Assembly: GCF_003752405.1 (NCBI RefSeq)
Contig: NZ_RKHK01000001.1
Location: forward strand, 1,054,001-1,118,000
Source of the DNA: Bogoriella caseilytica
Lineage (GTDB): Bacteria > Actinomycetota > Actinomycetes > Actinomycetales > Actinomycetaceae
Direction: 5' to 3'
DNA length: 64,000 nt
Under the pieces are notes generated by a model, which saw only the letters and a program-made list of their open reading frames with translations, did no database searches and had not been told where the DNA came from. Positions 45,641-54,410 of the stretch are shown here, piece by piece (within the stretch, counting starts at the first letter, position 1; each line of letters begins with the position of its first letter). Position numbers and translations under genes: made by a program.

Positions 45641-46129
45641 CTAGTGGTCGCCGCCGTCGAGTTGGTTGAGCAAGTGCCCGATCAGCGGTGTGAGGACCGC
45701 GAGGGCATCGCGAACACCACCGGTGGATCCTGGCGCATTGACCACCACCGCCTTCCCGGCCGCTCCGGTGGCGATCCCAGCCAGGCCGCGCGAGAGCACC
45801 GCGGTGGGAACCGTGCGCGCCCCCCGCGCACGAATGACCTCAGCCACCCCGGGCAGCACCTGCTGCAACACCTCCGCGGTGCCCTCGGGGGTGCGGTCGC
45901 GGGGGGTGACGCCGGTGCCCCCGGTGGTCACCACCACCCGCGCGCCGGCGGCCAGGGCTTCGCGGAGCGCGACGGTCACCGAGCCGGCGCCGTCGGGGAT
46001 CACCACGACCTCGGCCCGCACGCCGGCCTCGGCGAGGAGTTTCGCGGCCAGCGGCCCGGAGCGGTCCTCGGCCTCGCCGCGCGAACAGCGATCGGACACG
46101 GTGATGACGGCGCCGGGAGTCAGATCCAT
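45641..46129 (-). CDS. mogA: MogA/MoaB-family molybdopterin adenylyltransferase
   Basis: 162 residues. MoCF fold: AVITVSDRCSRGEAEDRSGP, the molybdopterin-binding TTGGTGVTPRDRTPEGTAEV, and the closing KAVVVNAPGSTGGVRDAL with PLIGHLL. It adenylates molybdopterin before MoeA inserts the metal. Opposite strand to moeZ-moeA-moaC but in the same neighbourhood. MogA versus MoaB cannot be separated by sequence alone. Confidence 0.92.
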   Translation of the reverse strand: MDLTPGAVITVSDRCSRGEAEDRSGPLAAKLLAEAGVRAEVVVIPDGAGSVTVALREALAAGARVVVTTGGTGVTPRDRTPEGTAEVLQQVLPGVAEVIRARGARTVPTAVLSRGLAGIATGAAGKAVVVNAPGSTGGVRDALAVLTPLIGHLLNQLDGGDH

Positions 46130-46272
46130 CCGCTCACGCTAGCCCCGCGCCGAGTGCCCCGCGCCGAGTTCGACGGCGCGCCCGGGCACACCAAGCCCCG
46201 GGCACACCCAGCTCCGGGCACACCCGCCGCCGGTTCGTCAAGAGATGAGCTGGCATTGACTACGGTTCCCTC

Positions 46273-49200
46273 ATGCCTCCTGCACGCCCCCTGAGCACCT
46301 GGCGCTTTCGCGGCACCCTGCGCGACTATCAGGAGGACATCCTCGGCCAGTCCTTCCCCCCTGACGAGCCGCTGCACATCGTGGCCCCGCCCGGGGCGGG
46401 CAAAACCCTGGTCGGTTTGCTCCTGGCCATCCGTGACGGCCGGCGCGCGGTGGCGCTGACCCCGACCACCACGATCCGGCACCAGTGGGCCGCCACCGCC
46501 CGTGAGCTCGCCACGGACCCCGACCAGGTCTCGGAGGACACCGCCGCGCCGGCCGACCTGACCGTGATGACCTACCAGGCGCTGTCGGTGGTGCGCAGCG
46601 ACGACGCGGTCGGCGACCTCGCCCGGGTGCAGTGGCACGACGAACTCACTGAGGCCGGCCGCACCACGGAGTCGGCCGAGGCCTTCCTGAACGCTCTGCA
46701 GGAGGAGAACCCGCGCGAGTACCGGTCCGGCCTGCGGCGGCGCCACCGCCGTCTGCGGCGCGAACTCGTGCGCTCGGACCCCAGCCAGGTGGCCCAGGTG
46801 CTCCACCCCAACGCCCTGGCGCTGGTGGACCGCCTGGTGGAAGCCGGTGTGGAGACGATTCTGCTCGACGAATGCCATCACCTGCTCGACCATTGGGCGC
46901 TGGTGGTCGGCTACCTGCGCGCCCGCATCGCCGCCGCCGGCGGCACGCCACACCTGATCGGCCTGACGGCGACCTTACCCTCCCCCGACGACGGCACCGC
47001 CTACGACAACTACACCGGGCTGCTTGGCGACGTCGATTACGAGATCCCGACGCCTGCGGTGGTCCGGGAGGGCAACCTGGCGCCCTATCGCGACCTGGTC
47101 TGGTTCACCGAACCCACTGCCGCGGAACAGGACTTCCTCCGCCGGCACGAGGAACAGCTGACAGCACTCGCCCACGAGATGATGAGCACCGAGGAGGGCG
47201 TGGGCTACCTGGTCGAGACCCTCCAGCCCGAGGAAGAGTGCCCAGGCGGCGATGCTGCGGATCGCGGGGCCACCGATCGCGGGAACGCCGGGCGCCCCAG
47301 CGCCGACCAGCGCTTGGCCGCCGCCTTCCGGGATGATCTGCCCCTGGCAGAATCCTGCTCACGCATGCTGCGTCAGATCAGCCCGAGGCACGATCTCATC
47401 CGGCTCCTGCCGACGGTCACCGCCAGCCCAGCCACCACTGAGGATGCCCTGGTGGTGCTGGGCCGTTTCGCCCAACGCCGTCTGCTGGCCGATCCGAGCC
47501 GGCGCGCGGACTGGGAGCGGGTCCGCACCACGCTGGCCGACTTCGGCTATCAACTCACCGATCGCGGCATCCGCCGGGGGCGGGATCCCGTGGACTCGGT
47601 GCTGGCACACTCCTGCGCCAAAGACGCCGCCGCGGTGCAGATCCTGCGTCACGAGCTCAGCCGCGAGGACGGGCACCGGATGCGCGCCGTGGTGGTCTGC
47701 GACTTCGCCGTGCACGGCAACCAGCGCGGCCATCGGGGCGCCACTGCGGCCGCGGGTGGCTCCGACCCCGGCAACGGCCCTGCCGGCGCGCTGCGGGCTT
47801 TCGCCACACTCGCCGCTGATCCCGCCATCGCTGCCCTCCGGCCGGTGCTGGTCACCGCCCAGCACCTGCGCATGCGAACCGCTGACGCCGGCGAGCTGAT
47901 GCCCCAGCTCGCCGAGCATCTCCAGGTGGAGCTGCGGGCCGAGCCACTGCCGGCGGACCCGGAGATCAGCGTGATCGAGGCGCCGACCGCGAGCGCCTAC
48001 AAGGTGGTGCGGGCGATCTCGGCCATGGTCAGCGAGGGGCAGCTGCGGGTGATTGTCGGCACGCGCGGGCTTCTGGGCGAGGGATGGGACTGCCCGGCCA
48101 TCAACACCCTCGTCGACCTCACCGCGGTGGCCACCTCCTCCGCCACGCAACAGCTGCGCGGGCGGACCTTGCGACTGGACCCCCAATGGCCTGGCAAGGT
48201 GGCGCACAACTGGGGTGTGGCGTGCGTGGTGCCTCCGCGGCTGCGCCTGGACCACGGCGGCGAGATCTCACGGGTGCGGCGACGGCACCAGCACCTGTGG
48301 GGGCTGAGCACCGACGACGACACCGCCATCATCACCGGCCTGCGCCACAGCCTCACCGTGGAGCAGGAGCTGATGCTCACGCGGCTCGTGGCCAGAGACC
48401 GGGGCGCGTCGGCCGAGCGTCTCAACGAGGTCACGCTCACGCGCCTGCCTGAGCGCGCCCAGACCTACCGGCAGTGGCGGGTGGGCGAGCCCTACACCGG
48501 GGCCGAGCGCGAGACGCTGGAGCTCGCACCGAGTGAGGAGACCGCACCGTCCTTCGTCTCTCCCCCCACGCTGGCGGCCCTCGTGGTGATGGGGATCGGA
48601 CTCCTTCTTGCCCTGATCCGGTTGACAGCGGACACCTTTCTGCGAGCGCACGTACTGCCCAACGTCACCCAGTTCATCCTGGGCTTCTTGGCGCTCGTCG
48701 CTGTGTACATGGCCCTCGGGGGATGGCGACAGGTCCGCGACCTGCGACGTAGCCTGCGCCGCCGTGCCTGGCCGGCCGATTCCTATCGCGCCGTCACGCT
48801 GACCGTGGCCGAGACCCTGCATGGGATGCACGGCGGGGCCTACTACGACCCCGCCGACGTGTCCGTGCGGCGCCACGTGATCGCCGCCCCTGTCACCGGC
48901 ACCCTGGTGACCTCCGGCTATGACATCAGCCTGCAGGGCGGCTCGCTGGCCGATCAGCGCCTGGTGATCGATGCCGTGGCGGAGGTCTTCGGGCCGGTGG
49001 AACGCCCCCGCTTCCTACTGCGGGTGGCGCGCGGCGGGCGGCGCACGGAGCGCCGGGCCTCCGCGGCGCAGCGATTCGCCGATCGCGTGCTTCCGCCACC
49101 GCAATACATCCCGGTACCGGGCATGATCGCTCGCCGGCAAGAGAATGCCCGCAAGTTCACTGAGCTGTGGAAGCAGCACGTCGGCCCGGCCACGCTCGTC

Positions 49201-49302
49201 GAGGTCCGGGGCAACGACGCCCTGGAGATCCTCGCCGACGCTCGCCGGCACTCCGTGGCGACTGCCGCCGACAAGCCACATCGCCGCCGCGAATGGCTGT
49301 AA
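46273..49302 (+). CDS. SF2 DEAD/DEAH-type helicase with two membrane helices
   Basis: 1009 residues. Motif I APPGAGKT near residue 38, motif Ia LTPTTTIRHQW, motif II DECHH near 197, motif III LTATLPSP near 233. The second RecA domain has GTRGLLGEGWDCPAINTLVD near 602 and QLRGRTLRLDP (motif VI). Residues about 766-784 (LAALVVMGIGLLLALIRLTA) and 800-816 (FILGFLALVAVYMAL) are hydrophobic enough to be a transmembrane hairpin. A basic stretch and a 170-residue C-terminal domain follow, which I do not recognise. A membrane-attached SF2 helicase is unusual; DNA uptake, defence or repair are possible but unproven. No partner gene on the same strand; terminator at 49307. Confidence 0.85.
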   Translation: MPPARPLSTWRFRGTLRDYQEDILGQSFPPDEPLHIVAPPGAGKTLVGLLLAIRDGRRAVALTPTTTIRHQWAATARELATDPDQVSEDTAAPADLTVMTYQALSVVRSDDAVGDLARVQWHDELTEAGRTTESAEAFLNALQEENPREYRSGLRRRHRRLRRELVRSDPSQVAQVLHPNALALVDRLVEAGVETILLDECHHLLDHWALVVGYLRARIAAAGGTPHLIGLTATLPSPDDGTAYDNYTGLLGDVDYEIPTPAVVREGNLAPYRDLVWFTEPTAAEQDFLRRHEEQLTALAHEMMSTEEGVGYLVETLQPEEECPGGDAADRGATDRGNAGRPSADQRLAAAFRDDLPLAESCSRMLRQISPRHDLIRLLPTVTASPATTEDALVVLGRFAQRRLLADPSRRADWERVRTTLADFGYQLTDRGIRRGRDPVDSVLAHSCAKDAAAVQILRHELSREDGHRMRAVVVCDFAVHGNQRGHRGATAAAGGSDPGNGPAGALRAFATLAADPAIAALRPVLVTAQHLRMRTADAGELMPQLAEHLQVELRAEPLPADPEISVIEAPTASAYKVVRAISAMVSEGQLRVIVGTRGLLGEGWDCPAINTLVDLTAVATSSATQQLRGRTLRLDPQWPGKVAHNWGVACVVPPRLRLDHGGEISRVRRRHQHLWGLSTDDDTAIITGLRHSLTVEQELMLTRLVARDRGASAERLNEVTLTRLPERAQTYRQWRVGEPYTGAERETLELAPSEETAPSFVSPPTLAALVVMGIGLLLALIRLTADTFLRAHVLPNVTQFILGFLALVAVYMALGGWRQVRDLRRSLRRRAWPADSYRAVTLTVAETLHGMHGGAYYDPADVSVRRHVIAAPVTGTLVTSGYDISLQGGSLADQRLVIDAVAEVFGPVERPRFLLRVARGGRRTERRASAAQRFADRVLPPPQYIPVPGMIARRQENARKFTELWKQHVGPATLVEVRGNDALEILADARRHSVATAADKPHRRREWL

Positions 49303-49306
49303 CGAC

Positions 49307-49336
49307 AAGACCCCCGCCGGTGAGGGCGGGGGTCTT
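49307..49336 (+). terminator. Intrinsic terminator after the helicase gene
   Basis: 12-bp GC-rich stem (AAGACCCCCGCC at 49307-49318, GGCGGGGGTCTT at 49325-49336) with a 6-nt loop, 5 nt past the stop codon. Short T-run TCTTG at the end. Confidence 0.85.
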
Positions 49337-49364
49337 GAGGCGGCGGTTCAGCGGCTGATAAGCC

Positions 49365-49440
49365 TGGTGCGCCCGGAGGGACTCGAACCCCCAACCTTCT
49401 GATCCGTAGTCAGATGCTCTATCCATTGAGCTACGGGCGC
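49365..49440 (-). tRNA. tRNA-Arg (anticodon ACG)
   Basis: 76 nt on the minus strand with encoded CCA. Acceptor arms GCGCCCG/CGGGCGC, discriminator A, D-arm AGCTCAATGGATAGAGC-type loop, anticodon stem-loop CTGACTACGGATCAG giving ACG, and T-loop GGTTCGAGTCC. The wobble A is the substrate of TadA (36285-36749). Confidence 0.96.
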
Positions 49441-49679
49441 AGTCGTTCTGAACAGCGAATGCGACTCTATCGCGCAATCTCCGGCGGCTCCAAGTCAGCG
49501 TCCGGTGACGGTGCTCACTGGCGATTCCCCGTGCCGCTACTGGTCGCCGAGCACGCTGGCTGAACCTGTCAAGACCGCCCGGAGACGACGAGGGGTCGGG
49601 TTCGTGAACACTCCGGGTTCCACGCGGCGGTCCCTCGATTCCCCCGCCTCGGTGCAGCATTGTTCATGCCGTGGTCACC
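49441..49679. other. Intergenic region, nothing recognised
   Basis: About 240 bp between tRNA-Arg and the glycerophosphodiesterase gene (367 bp from the helicase stop to the next start, counting terminator and tRNA). It should hold the promoters of both; I see no repeats or further RNA genes. Confidence 0.5.
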
Positions 49680-50453
49680 ATGACTGTGAGCCCCGCACCT
49701 GCCCCGCACCGCTATGCCGATCACCCTGGCCCGTGGCTCTCCGCCCACCGCGGCGGCATGGGCATCGCCCCGGAGAACACCGCGCGCGCCTTCACCCAGG
49801 CCCTCGATCTCGGGTTGCGGCACCTGGAAACGGATGTGCGGGTCACCGCCGACGGTGTTCCGCTCGCCTTCCACGACCGCACCTTGGACCGTGTCACCGA
49901 GCTGCGTGGCCCCGTCGCCGCTCGCACGTGGGACGAACTCTCCCGCACCCGGGTACTCGGCCAGGAGCCGCTGCTCCGCCTGGACGAACTCCTTGGCGGA
50001 TTCCCCGAGTCGCTGGTCTCCATCGACATCAAGGAAGCGCAGGCCGTGCGTCCGGTGATCGAGGCGGTGCGCCGCACTCAGGCGGCCGATCGCGTCTGCG
50101 TGGCCGGCGGCTGGGACGCGTGGCTCCAGGCAGCGCACGAAGCCTGCGGGGTGACCACCGCGCTGGGCTGGAGGGCGCTGACCCACTTCCTCACGGCCAC
50201 ACGAGCAGGCGTCCGGCCTGCGCTGCGCCCACGCCAGGGTGCTCGCTTCGTGCACGTCTCGCTCGACTACGGTCCTGCGCAGATCATGCGCAGCCCCCGC
50301 CTGGCGGAGCGGGTCGTCTCCATGGCCACGGCCCTGGGCCTGGGCGTGGTGGCCTGGACAGTCAACGACGTCGAGACCGCCGATCGTCTGCGCGCTGCAG
50401 GCGTGGCCGGAGTGATCACCGACCGGCCCGACCTCCTGGCGGGCCGGCACTAG
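49680..50453 (+). CDS. Glycerophosphodiester phosphodiesterase
   Basis: 257 residues from ATG 49680; GTG 49671 in frame is an alternative, and neither has a clear ribosome-binding site. TIM-barrel GDPD with the HRG motif in LSAHRGGMGIAPENT, metal-binding ETDVRVTADGVP, and FHDRTLDRVT containing the second catalytic His. The barrel closes with VVAWTVNDVETADRLRAAGV, then GVITDRPDLL. It cleaves glycerophosphodiesters to glycerol-3-phosphate and an alcohol. No signal peptide, so cytosolic (UgpQ-like). Confidence 0.92.
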   Translation: MTVSPAPAPHRYADHPGPWLSAHRGGMGIAPENTARAFTQALDLGLRHLETDVRVTADGVPLAFHDRTLDRVTELRGPVAARTWDELSRTRVLGQEPLLRLDELLGGFPESLVSIDIKEAQAVRPVIEAVRRTQAADRVCVAGGWDAWLQAAHEACGVTTALGWRALTHFLTATRAGVRPALRPRQGARFVHVSLDYGPAQIMRSPRLAERVVSMATALGLGVVAWTVNDVETADRLRAAGVAGVITDRPDLLAGRH

Positions 50454-50490
50454 GTTCGCCTCGTCACGCACGACGGCGCAGCGAAGACCG

Positions 50491-51174
50491 TCAGATCTGC
50501 ACGGCAGCGCCTGGCGGGAGCACGGGCCGGAGTGCGTACCGGGAGTTGCCCCACACCGCGTAGAGCAGCGGGGCGGCCGCCAGTCCGAGCGCCAACGCCG
50601 GGTGCTCGATGAAGAGGGCGCCGAGCAGACCGATGGCCGCGAAGGAGAGCAGCGTGAGGTACCAGCGGCGCACTCCGAGATACAGGCTCGCCTTCAGCAC
50701 CTCGCGCAAACGCGCCTCGGGCCGCTCCACGCTCGCCACCAGGGCGAGCAGCACCGTGGCGGCCACGAGCACCGTCAGGACCACCAACAGCGGGATCGCG
50801 AGCGCTCCCAGGCGGAAGTTGATCAGCACCATCATGTCGGCGGCGAGCACGACGACCGCGCCAACCAACAGCACGCCCAGCGCCAAGGAACGGCGCAGAT
50901 GCCGCCACCAGGCAGACCAGAACACCCGGATCACACCGCCGCCGCGAGTCACGCTGAAGTCGCGGAAGACGGCGAAAGTGGCCGTCGCCGCGGGCACGGC
51001 GCCCACAGCAGCCAGAGCGAGGGCCAGCCAGGACGAGCGCGGGTCCGTGGTCATGAGCAGCACGATCAGGGGTGAGGCCGCCAGGACCAGCATGGCGTTG
51101 GTACCCACCACCAGGTAGGCGACTCCGAAGATCGTCTCCCACGTCTCGGCCTGCAGCTTGCGTCGCTCCGCCAT
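50491..51174 (-). CDS. YesL-family (DUF624) membrane protein
   Basis: 227 residues with about five to six hydrophobic helices. The N-terminal WETIFGVAYLVVGTNAMLVL and the FRDFSVTRGGGVIRVFWSAW region match the DUF624/YesL family, which in Firmicutes and actinobacteria sits in operons with sugar ABC transporters (e.g. for rhamnogalacturonan). The role is unknown; an accessory function in transport is assumed. Last gene of the operon beginning at 57382, 4 bp after the permease. Confidence 0.8.
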   Translation of the reverse strand: MAERRKLQAETWETIFGVAYLVVGTNAMLVLAASPLIVLLMTTDPRSSWLALALAAVGAVPAATATFAVFRDFSVTRGGGVIRVFWSAWWRHLRRSLALGVLLVGAVVVLAADMMVLINFRLGALAIPLLVVLTVLVAATVLLALVASVERPEARLREVLKASLYLGVRRWYLTLLSFAAIGLLGALFIEHPALALGLAAAPLLYAVWGNSRYALRPVLPPGAAVQI

Positions 51175-51178
51175 GCGA

Positions 51179-52075
51179 TTAGCCCTTCAAGCCCGCCGTG
51201 GCGATGCCTTGCACGAAGTACCGCTGGCCCGCCAGGAAGATGATCGCGATCGGCAGCACCGAGATCACCGAGCCGGTCATGATGAGCGCGTGCTCGGTGT
51301 TGTACTGCGAGGCGAAGGAGTTCAGCCCGATCTGGATCGTCCACAGGTCACGATCACGCAGGTAGATCAGCGGTCCGAGATAGTCGTTCCAGGTGTTCAC
51401 GAAGGTCAGGAGCACCAGCGTGGCCAGCGCAGGGCCGGAGAGCGGGACCACGATGCGCCGCCAGATGGAGTACTCCGAGAGTCCGTCGATACGGGCCGCC
51501 TCGGAGAGCTCCTCAGGAATCGAGTCGTAGTACTGCTTCATCAGGAAGACGCCGAAGGCACCGAAGGCCTGCAGCACCAGGATCGACCACAGGGTGTTCG
51601 AGAGGCCGGCCCGGGACAAGATGATGTACTGCGGGATCATGTAGGCCTGCCACGGCACCGCGATGGTCCCCACGTAAGCCAGGAACAAGACGTCGCGGCC
51701 CGGGAAGCGCATCTTCGAGAACCCGTAGGCCGCGAAGCTGCCGGTGAAGACCTGCAGGAACGTCACCCCGACCGAGAGGATCAGCGTGTTCCTGATCCAG
51801 GTGGTCATGTTCGAGGTCGCCCAGATGTCGACGTAGTTGCTCCACACCACCGGGTCGGGGATCCACTGGATCGGCACGGTGAAGACCTGGTTGTTCGTCT
51901 TGAGCGAGGAGATGACCATCCACACGAAAGGCAGGAGGATGGCCGCCGAGGCCACGCTCAGGCCCACGTAGAGCGCCACCCGCGCGATCACCTGCCCCGG
52001 AGTGCGCCGATCGGGGCGGAAGTCGGCCGGCGGGGTGAAGGTCTTGGCTGGTCGATCCAGCGTCAGCAGTGCCAT
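51179..52075 (-). CDS. Carbohydrate ABC transporter permease (MalG-type)
   Basis: 298 residues, six transmembrane helices. The EAA loop reads EELSEAARIDGLSEYSIWRR followed by IVVPLSGPALA, which docks the ATPase. N-terminal TPGQVIARVALYVGLSVASA and the ending QRYFVQGIATAGLKG are typical of CUT1-family inner-membrane subunits. Directly follows the MalF-type partner (stop-start adjacent) and forms the channel with it. Confidence 0.95.
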   Translation of the reverse strand: MALLTLDRPAKTFTPPADFRPDRRTPGQVIARVALYVGLSVASAAILLPFVWMVISSLKTNNQVFTVPIQWIPDPVVWSNYVDIWATSNMTTWIRNTLILSVGVTFLQVFTGSFAAYGFSKMRFPGRDVLFLAYVGTIAVPWQAYMIPQYIILSRAGLSNTLWSILVLQAFGAFGVFLMKQYYDSIPEELSEAARIDGLSEYSIWRRIVVPLSGPALATLVLLTFVNTWNDYLGPLIYLRDRDLWTIQIGLNSFASQYNTEHALIMTGSVISVLPIAIIFLAGQRYFVQGIATAGLKG

Positions 52076-52999
52076 TTACCGCTCCCGTCGCTTGTTGGCG
52101 AGGAACTGCACCACGGTCACGGAGATGCAGATGAAGAAGAGCACCAGAGCGACCGCAGAGGCGTACCCGAAGTCGTTCTCCTGGAAGCCCTTCCGGAAGA
52201 CGTACTGCGCCAGGACGGTGGTGGAGATCCCGGGGCCACCGTTGGTCATCACGAGAATTAGATCCAGGATCTTGAAGCTCTCGATCGTCAACATCACCGT
52301 CACGAAGAACGTCGTGGGTCGTAGGCAGGGCAGCGTGACGTTCAAGAAGCGTTGCCAGCTACTGGCGCCGTCCACCCGGGCGGCCTCATGCAACTCCGTG
52401 GGCACCGTCTGCAGGCCGGCGAGGAAGAGCAGCATGAAGTAGCCCATCTCGCGCCAGGTGCCCACGATGATCACTGCCGGCATCGCCCAGGTCGTCGAAA
52501 CGGTCCAGCCGGGGAGGTCGTCGAAGCCGAAGAGGCCGAGGAACTGGTTGATCGGCCCGGTCTCGGCGGAGAACAGCATGTTCCACACCACGGCAATCGC
52601 CACGATCGAGGTGATGTAGGGGAAGAAGGCCACGGTGCGGAAGAACGCCACGCCGCGCATCTTGCGGTTCAGCAGCAGTGCCAGGCCGAGGGCAGCCCCC
52701 AGGGTGAGGGGGATGTGGAAGGCCGCGTAGTAGAGGGTGTTGAACAGCACCCGGTGGAAGGTGCGGTCGTTGAGCAGACGCTCGTAGTTGGCCAGACCCA
52801 CCCACTCGGCAGCGCCGAAAGCGTTCCACGACGTGAAGCCGAGGTAGAACAGGATGAGCACCGGGACCAGGGTGAGCGTCGCGAAGCCGATGAAGTTCGG
52901 CAGGATGAAGGTCCACCCGATGAACGTGTTCCGCCTGCGCAGGCGTGCCCCGGGACGACGTGTGCGCCGTCGCGGGGGTGCGGCGCTCAGGGTCGCCAT
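52076..52999 (-). CDS. Carbohydrate ABC transporter permease (MalF-type)
   Basis: 307 residues, six transmembrane helices after a basic cytosolic N-terminus (RRRTRRPGARLRRRN). EAA loop: PTELHEAARVDGASSWQRFL, then NVTLPCLRPT. CUT1 family. Lies between the solute-binding protein gene, from which it is separated by a 69-bp gap with a very stable stem-loop, and the MalG-type partner. Confidence 0.95.
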   Translation of the reverse strand: MATLSAAPPRRRTRRPGARLRRRNTFIGWTFILPNFIGFATLTLVPVLILFYLGFTSWNAFGAAEWVGLANYERLLNDRTFHRVLFNTLYYAAFHIPLTLGAALGLALLLNRKMRGVAFFRTVAFFPYITSIVAIAVVWNMLFSAETGPINQFLGLFGFDDLPGWTVSTTWAMPAVIIVGTWREMGYFMLLFLAGLQTVPTELHEAARVDGASSWQRFLNVTLPCLRPTTFFVTVMLTIESFKILDLILVMTNGGPGISTTVLAQYVFRKGFQENDFGYASAVALVLFFICISVTVVQFLANKRRER

Positions 53000-53024
53000 G
53001 GAATCTCCTCGGTCAGTTGATCGC

Positions 53025-53056
53025 GCCGGCCGGCACCCGTGCGGGAGCCGGCCGGC
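53025..53056 (-). promoter_or_regulatory. Stable intercistronic stem-loop between SBP and permease genes
   Basis: Arms GCCGGCCGGC at 53025-53034 and 53047-53056, with inner CCCG/CGGG pairing nearly closing the loop. It begins 12 nt after the solute-binding-protein stop on the minus strand. Such loops commonly protect the binding-protein mRNA or partly stop transcription so that binding protein exceeds permease. Confidence 0.75.
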
Positions 53057-53068
53057 GAGTGGGTCGTG

Positions 53069-54400
53069 TTAGTTGTTGACCTCGTCGGAGGCACGACGCA
53101 TGGCCTCATCGATCCCGTCCTGCGGCGATTCGCTGCCCGACATGATCGACGAGTGCGCATCTCCGAGGATGTTCTGCAGTGCCGCGTTGTTCGCGTCCAC
53201 GGTGTTCTCCGGCCGCACGTCGTGGGTGGAGAAGGCGAACTGCGAGAGGTCGTCCATCGGCATGCCTTCGAGGTTGAAGAAGGCCTCCGTGACGGCCTCG
53301 GTGCTCGCCGCCGGGGTGATGCCGATCCCGGCCAGGGCCTCACCGGCCTGCTCACCGGCCGCGAATGCCACGAAGCGCTTGGCGGCCTCGAGCTCGTCAC
53401 CTTCCACCGCGGAGTTGATGCCGAGCCCCGTGGGGTCACCAAAGGTCACCGGCTGGTCCGTGGTGGAGGAGTCGTACTGGGGCGCGGGGGCGATCCCCCA
53501 GGCGAAGTCGTCCGCATCTCCAGAGTCCTGCTCGGCCAGCAGCGTGGCGATGTACCACGACCCCATCACGGTCATCGCGGCCTGCTGCGTGCCGAACTGG
53601 GCCTGGTAGCTCAGCGAGTTCGTGGTCACGGTGGAGTAGCTGACCAAGGATCCGTTGTCCTGCATCTCCAGCACACGCTCGTAGTAGGGCACGAAGTACT
53701 CCCAGTCACCGGAGAGGAAATCCGCGCCGGGGCTCTGCGCCGTCGCGAAGCCCTGGAGGGTGGACTGCCAGGAGTGCTGATAGGCGCCGGTGGCCGGAGT
53801 CTCGGTCCCGGCCAGGCCTTCGGTCAGAGCCTCGGCGGCGTCGGCGTAGTCATCCCAGGTCCAGCTGCCATCGGGCTGGTCGACACCGGCGGCCTCGAAG
53901 AGGTCCATGTTGTAGTAGATGAACCAGGCGTCCTGCCGGTAGGGCACGGCATAGGTAGCGCCGTCGATCACATACGCATCCACACCACTGACCTCCTCGC
54001 CGAGTTCAGCGGCCACATCGCTGACGTCAACGAGCTGCCCGCCGTCCTGGTAGGTGAAGAAGTGATTGAGGTTCTTCAGCGGATAGACGTCCGGGGCGGT
54101 ACCACCGGCGAGGTCGGTGATCATCTGGGTGTCATAGTCGTCACCGTCGGCGTACTCGACGATCTCGACGGTAATGTCCTCGTTCTCCGCCTCGAAGGCC
54201 TCCACGAGGGTTTCGAACTCCGGGGTGGTCGCCAGGCTCCACCCCGCGAAGGTGATGGTGACCGGTGCTGCGTCGTCGCCACCGGAGGCGTCGCCATTGC
54301 CATTGGTCGTTCCGGAATCGTCGCTGTCGCCACCGCAGGCACTCAGGACGAGTGCGGCAGCGGCGATGGCGGCCGCAGTAGACATGATCTTTCGCTTCAT
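53069..54400 (-). CDS. Extracellular carbohydrate-binding lipoprotein (ABC transporter)
   Basis: 443 residues from ATG 54400, with GGGAGAT upstream; the longer frame has no signal peptide. Signal peptide with lipobox LSAC (Cys about 22) followed by a Gly/Asp/Ser linker. SBP family 1 fold: VTITFAGWSLATTPEFETLV, TAPDVYPLKNLNHFFTYQDG, YAVPYRQDAWFIYYNMDLFE. Captures an oligosaccharide and delivers it to the two permeases encoded next. Starts 10 bp after the DUF2264 gene. The ligand is probably an acidic glycan fragment, judging by neighbours. Confidence 0.95.
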   Translation of the reverse strand: MKRKIMSTAAAIAAAALVLSACGGDSDDSGTTNGNGDASGGDDAAPVTITFAGWSLATTPEFETLVEAFEAENEDITVEIVEYADGDDYDTQMITDLAGGTAPDVYPLKNLNHFFTYQDGGQLVDVSDVAAELGEEVSGVDAYVIDGATYAVPYRQDAWFIYYNMDLFEAAGVDQPDGSWTWDDYADAAEALTEGLAGTETPATGAYQHSWQSTLQGFATAQSPGADFLSGDWEYFVPYYERVLEMQDNGSLVSYSTVTTNSLSYQAQFGTQQAAMTVMGSWYIATLLAEQDSGDADDFAWGIAPAPQYDSSTTDQPVTFGDPTGLGINSAVEGDELEAAKRFVAFAAGEQAGEALAGIGITPAASTEAVTEAFFNLEGMPMDDLSQFAFSTHDVRPENTVDANNAALQNILGDAHSSIMSGSESPQDGIDEAMRRASDEVNN

Positions 54401-54410
54401 TGCGATCTCC

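Noticed and set aside
41209-46129. Complete molybdenum-cofactor operon
   Set aside because: moaA, moaD, moaE and molybdate transport genes are missing and mogA is on the opposite strand; only a partial cluster is present.
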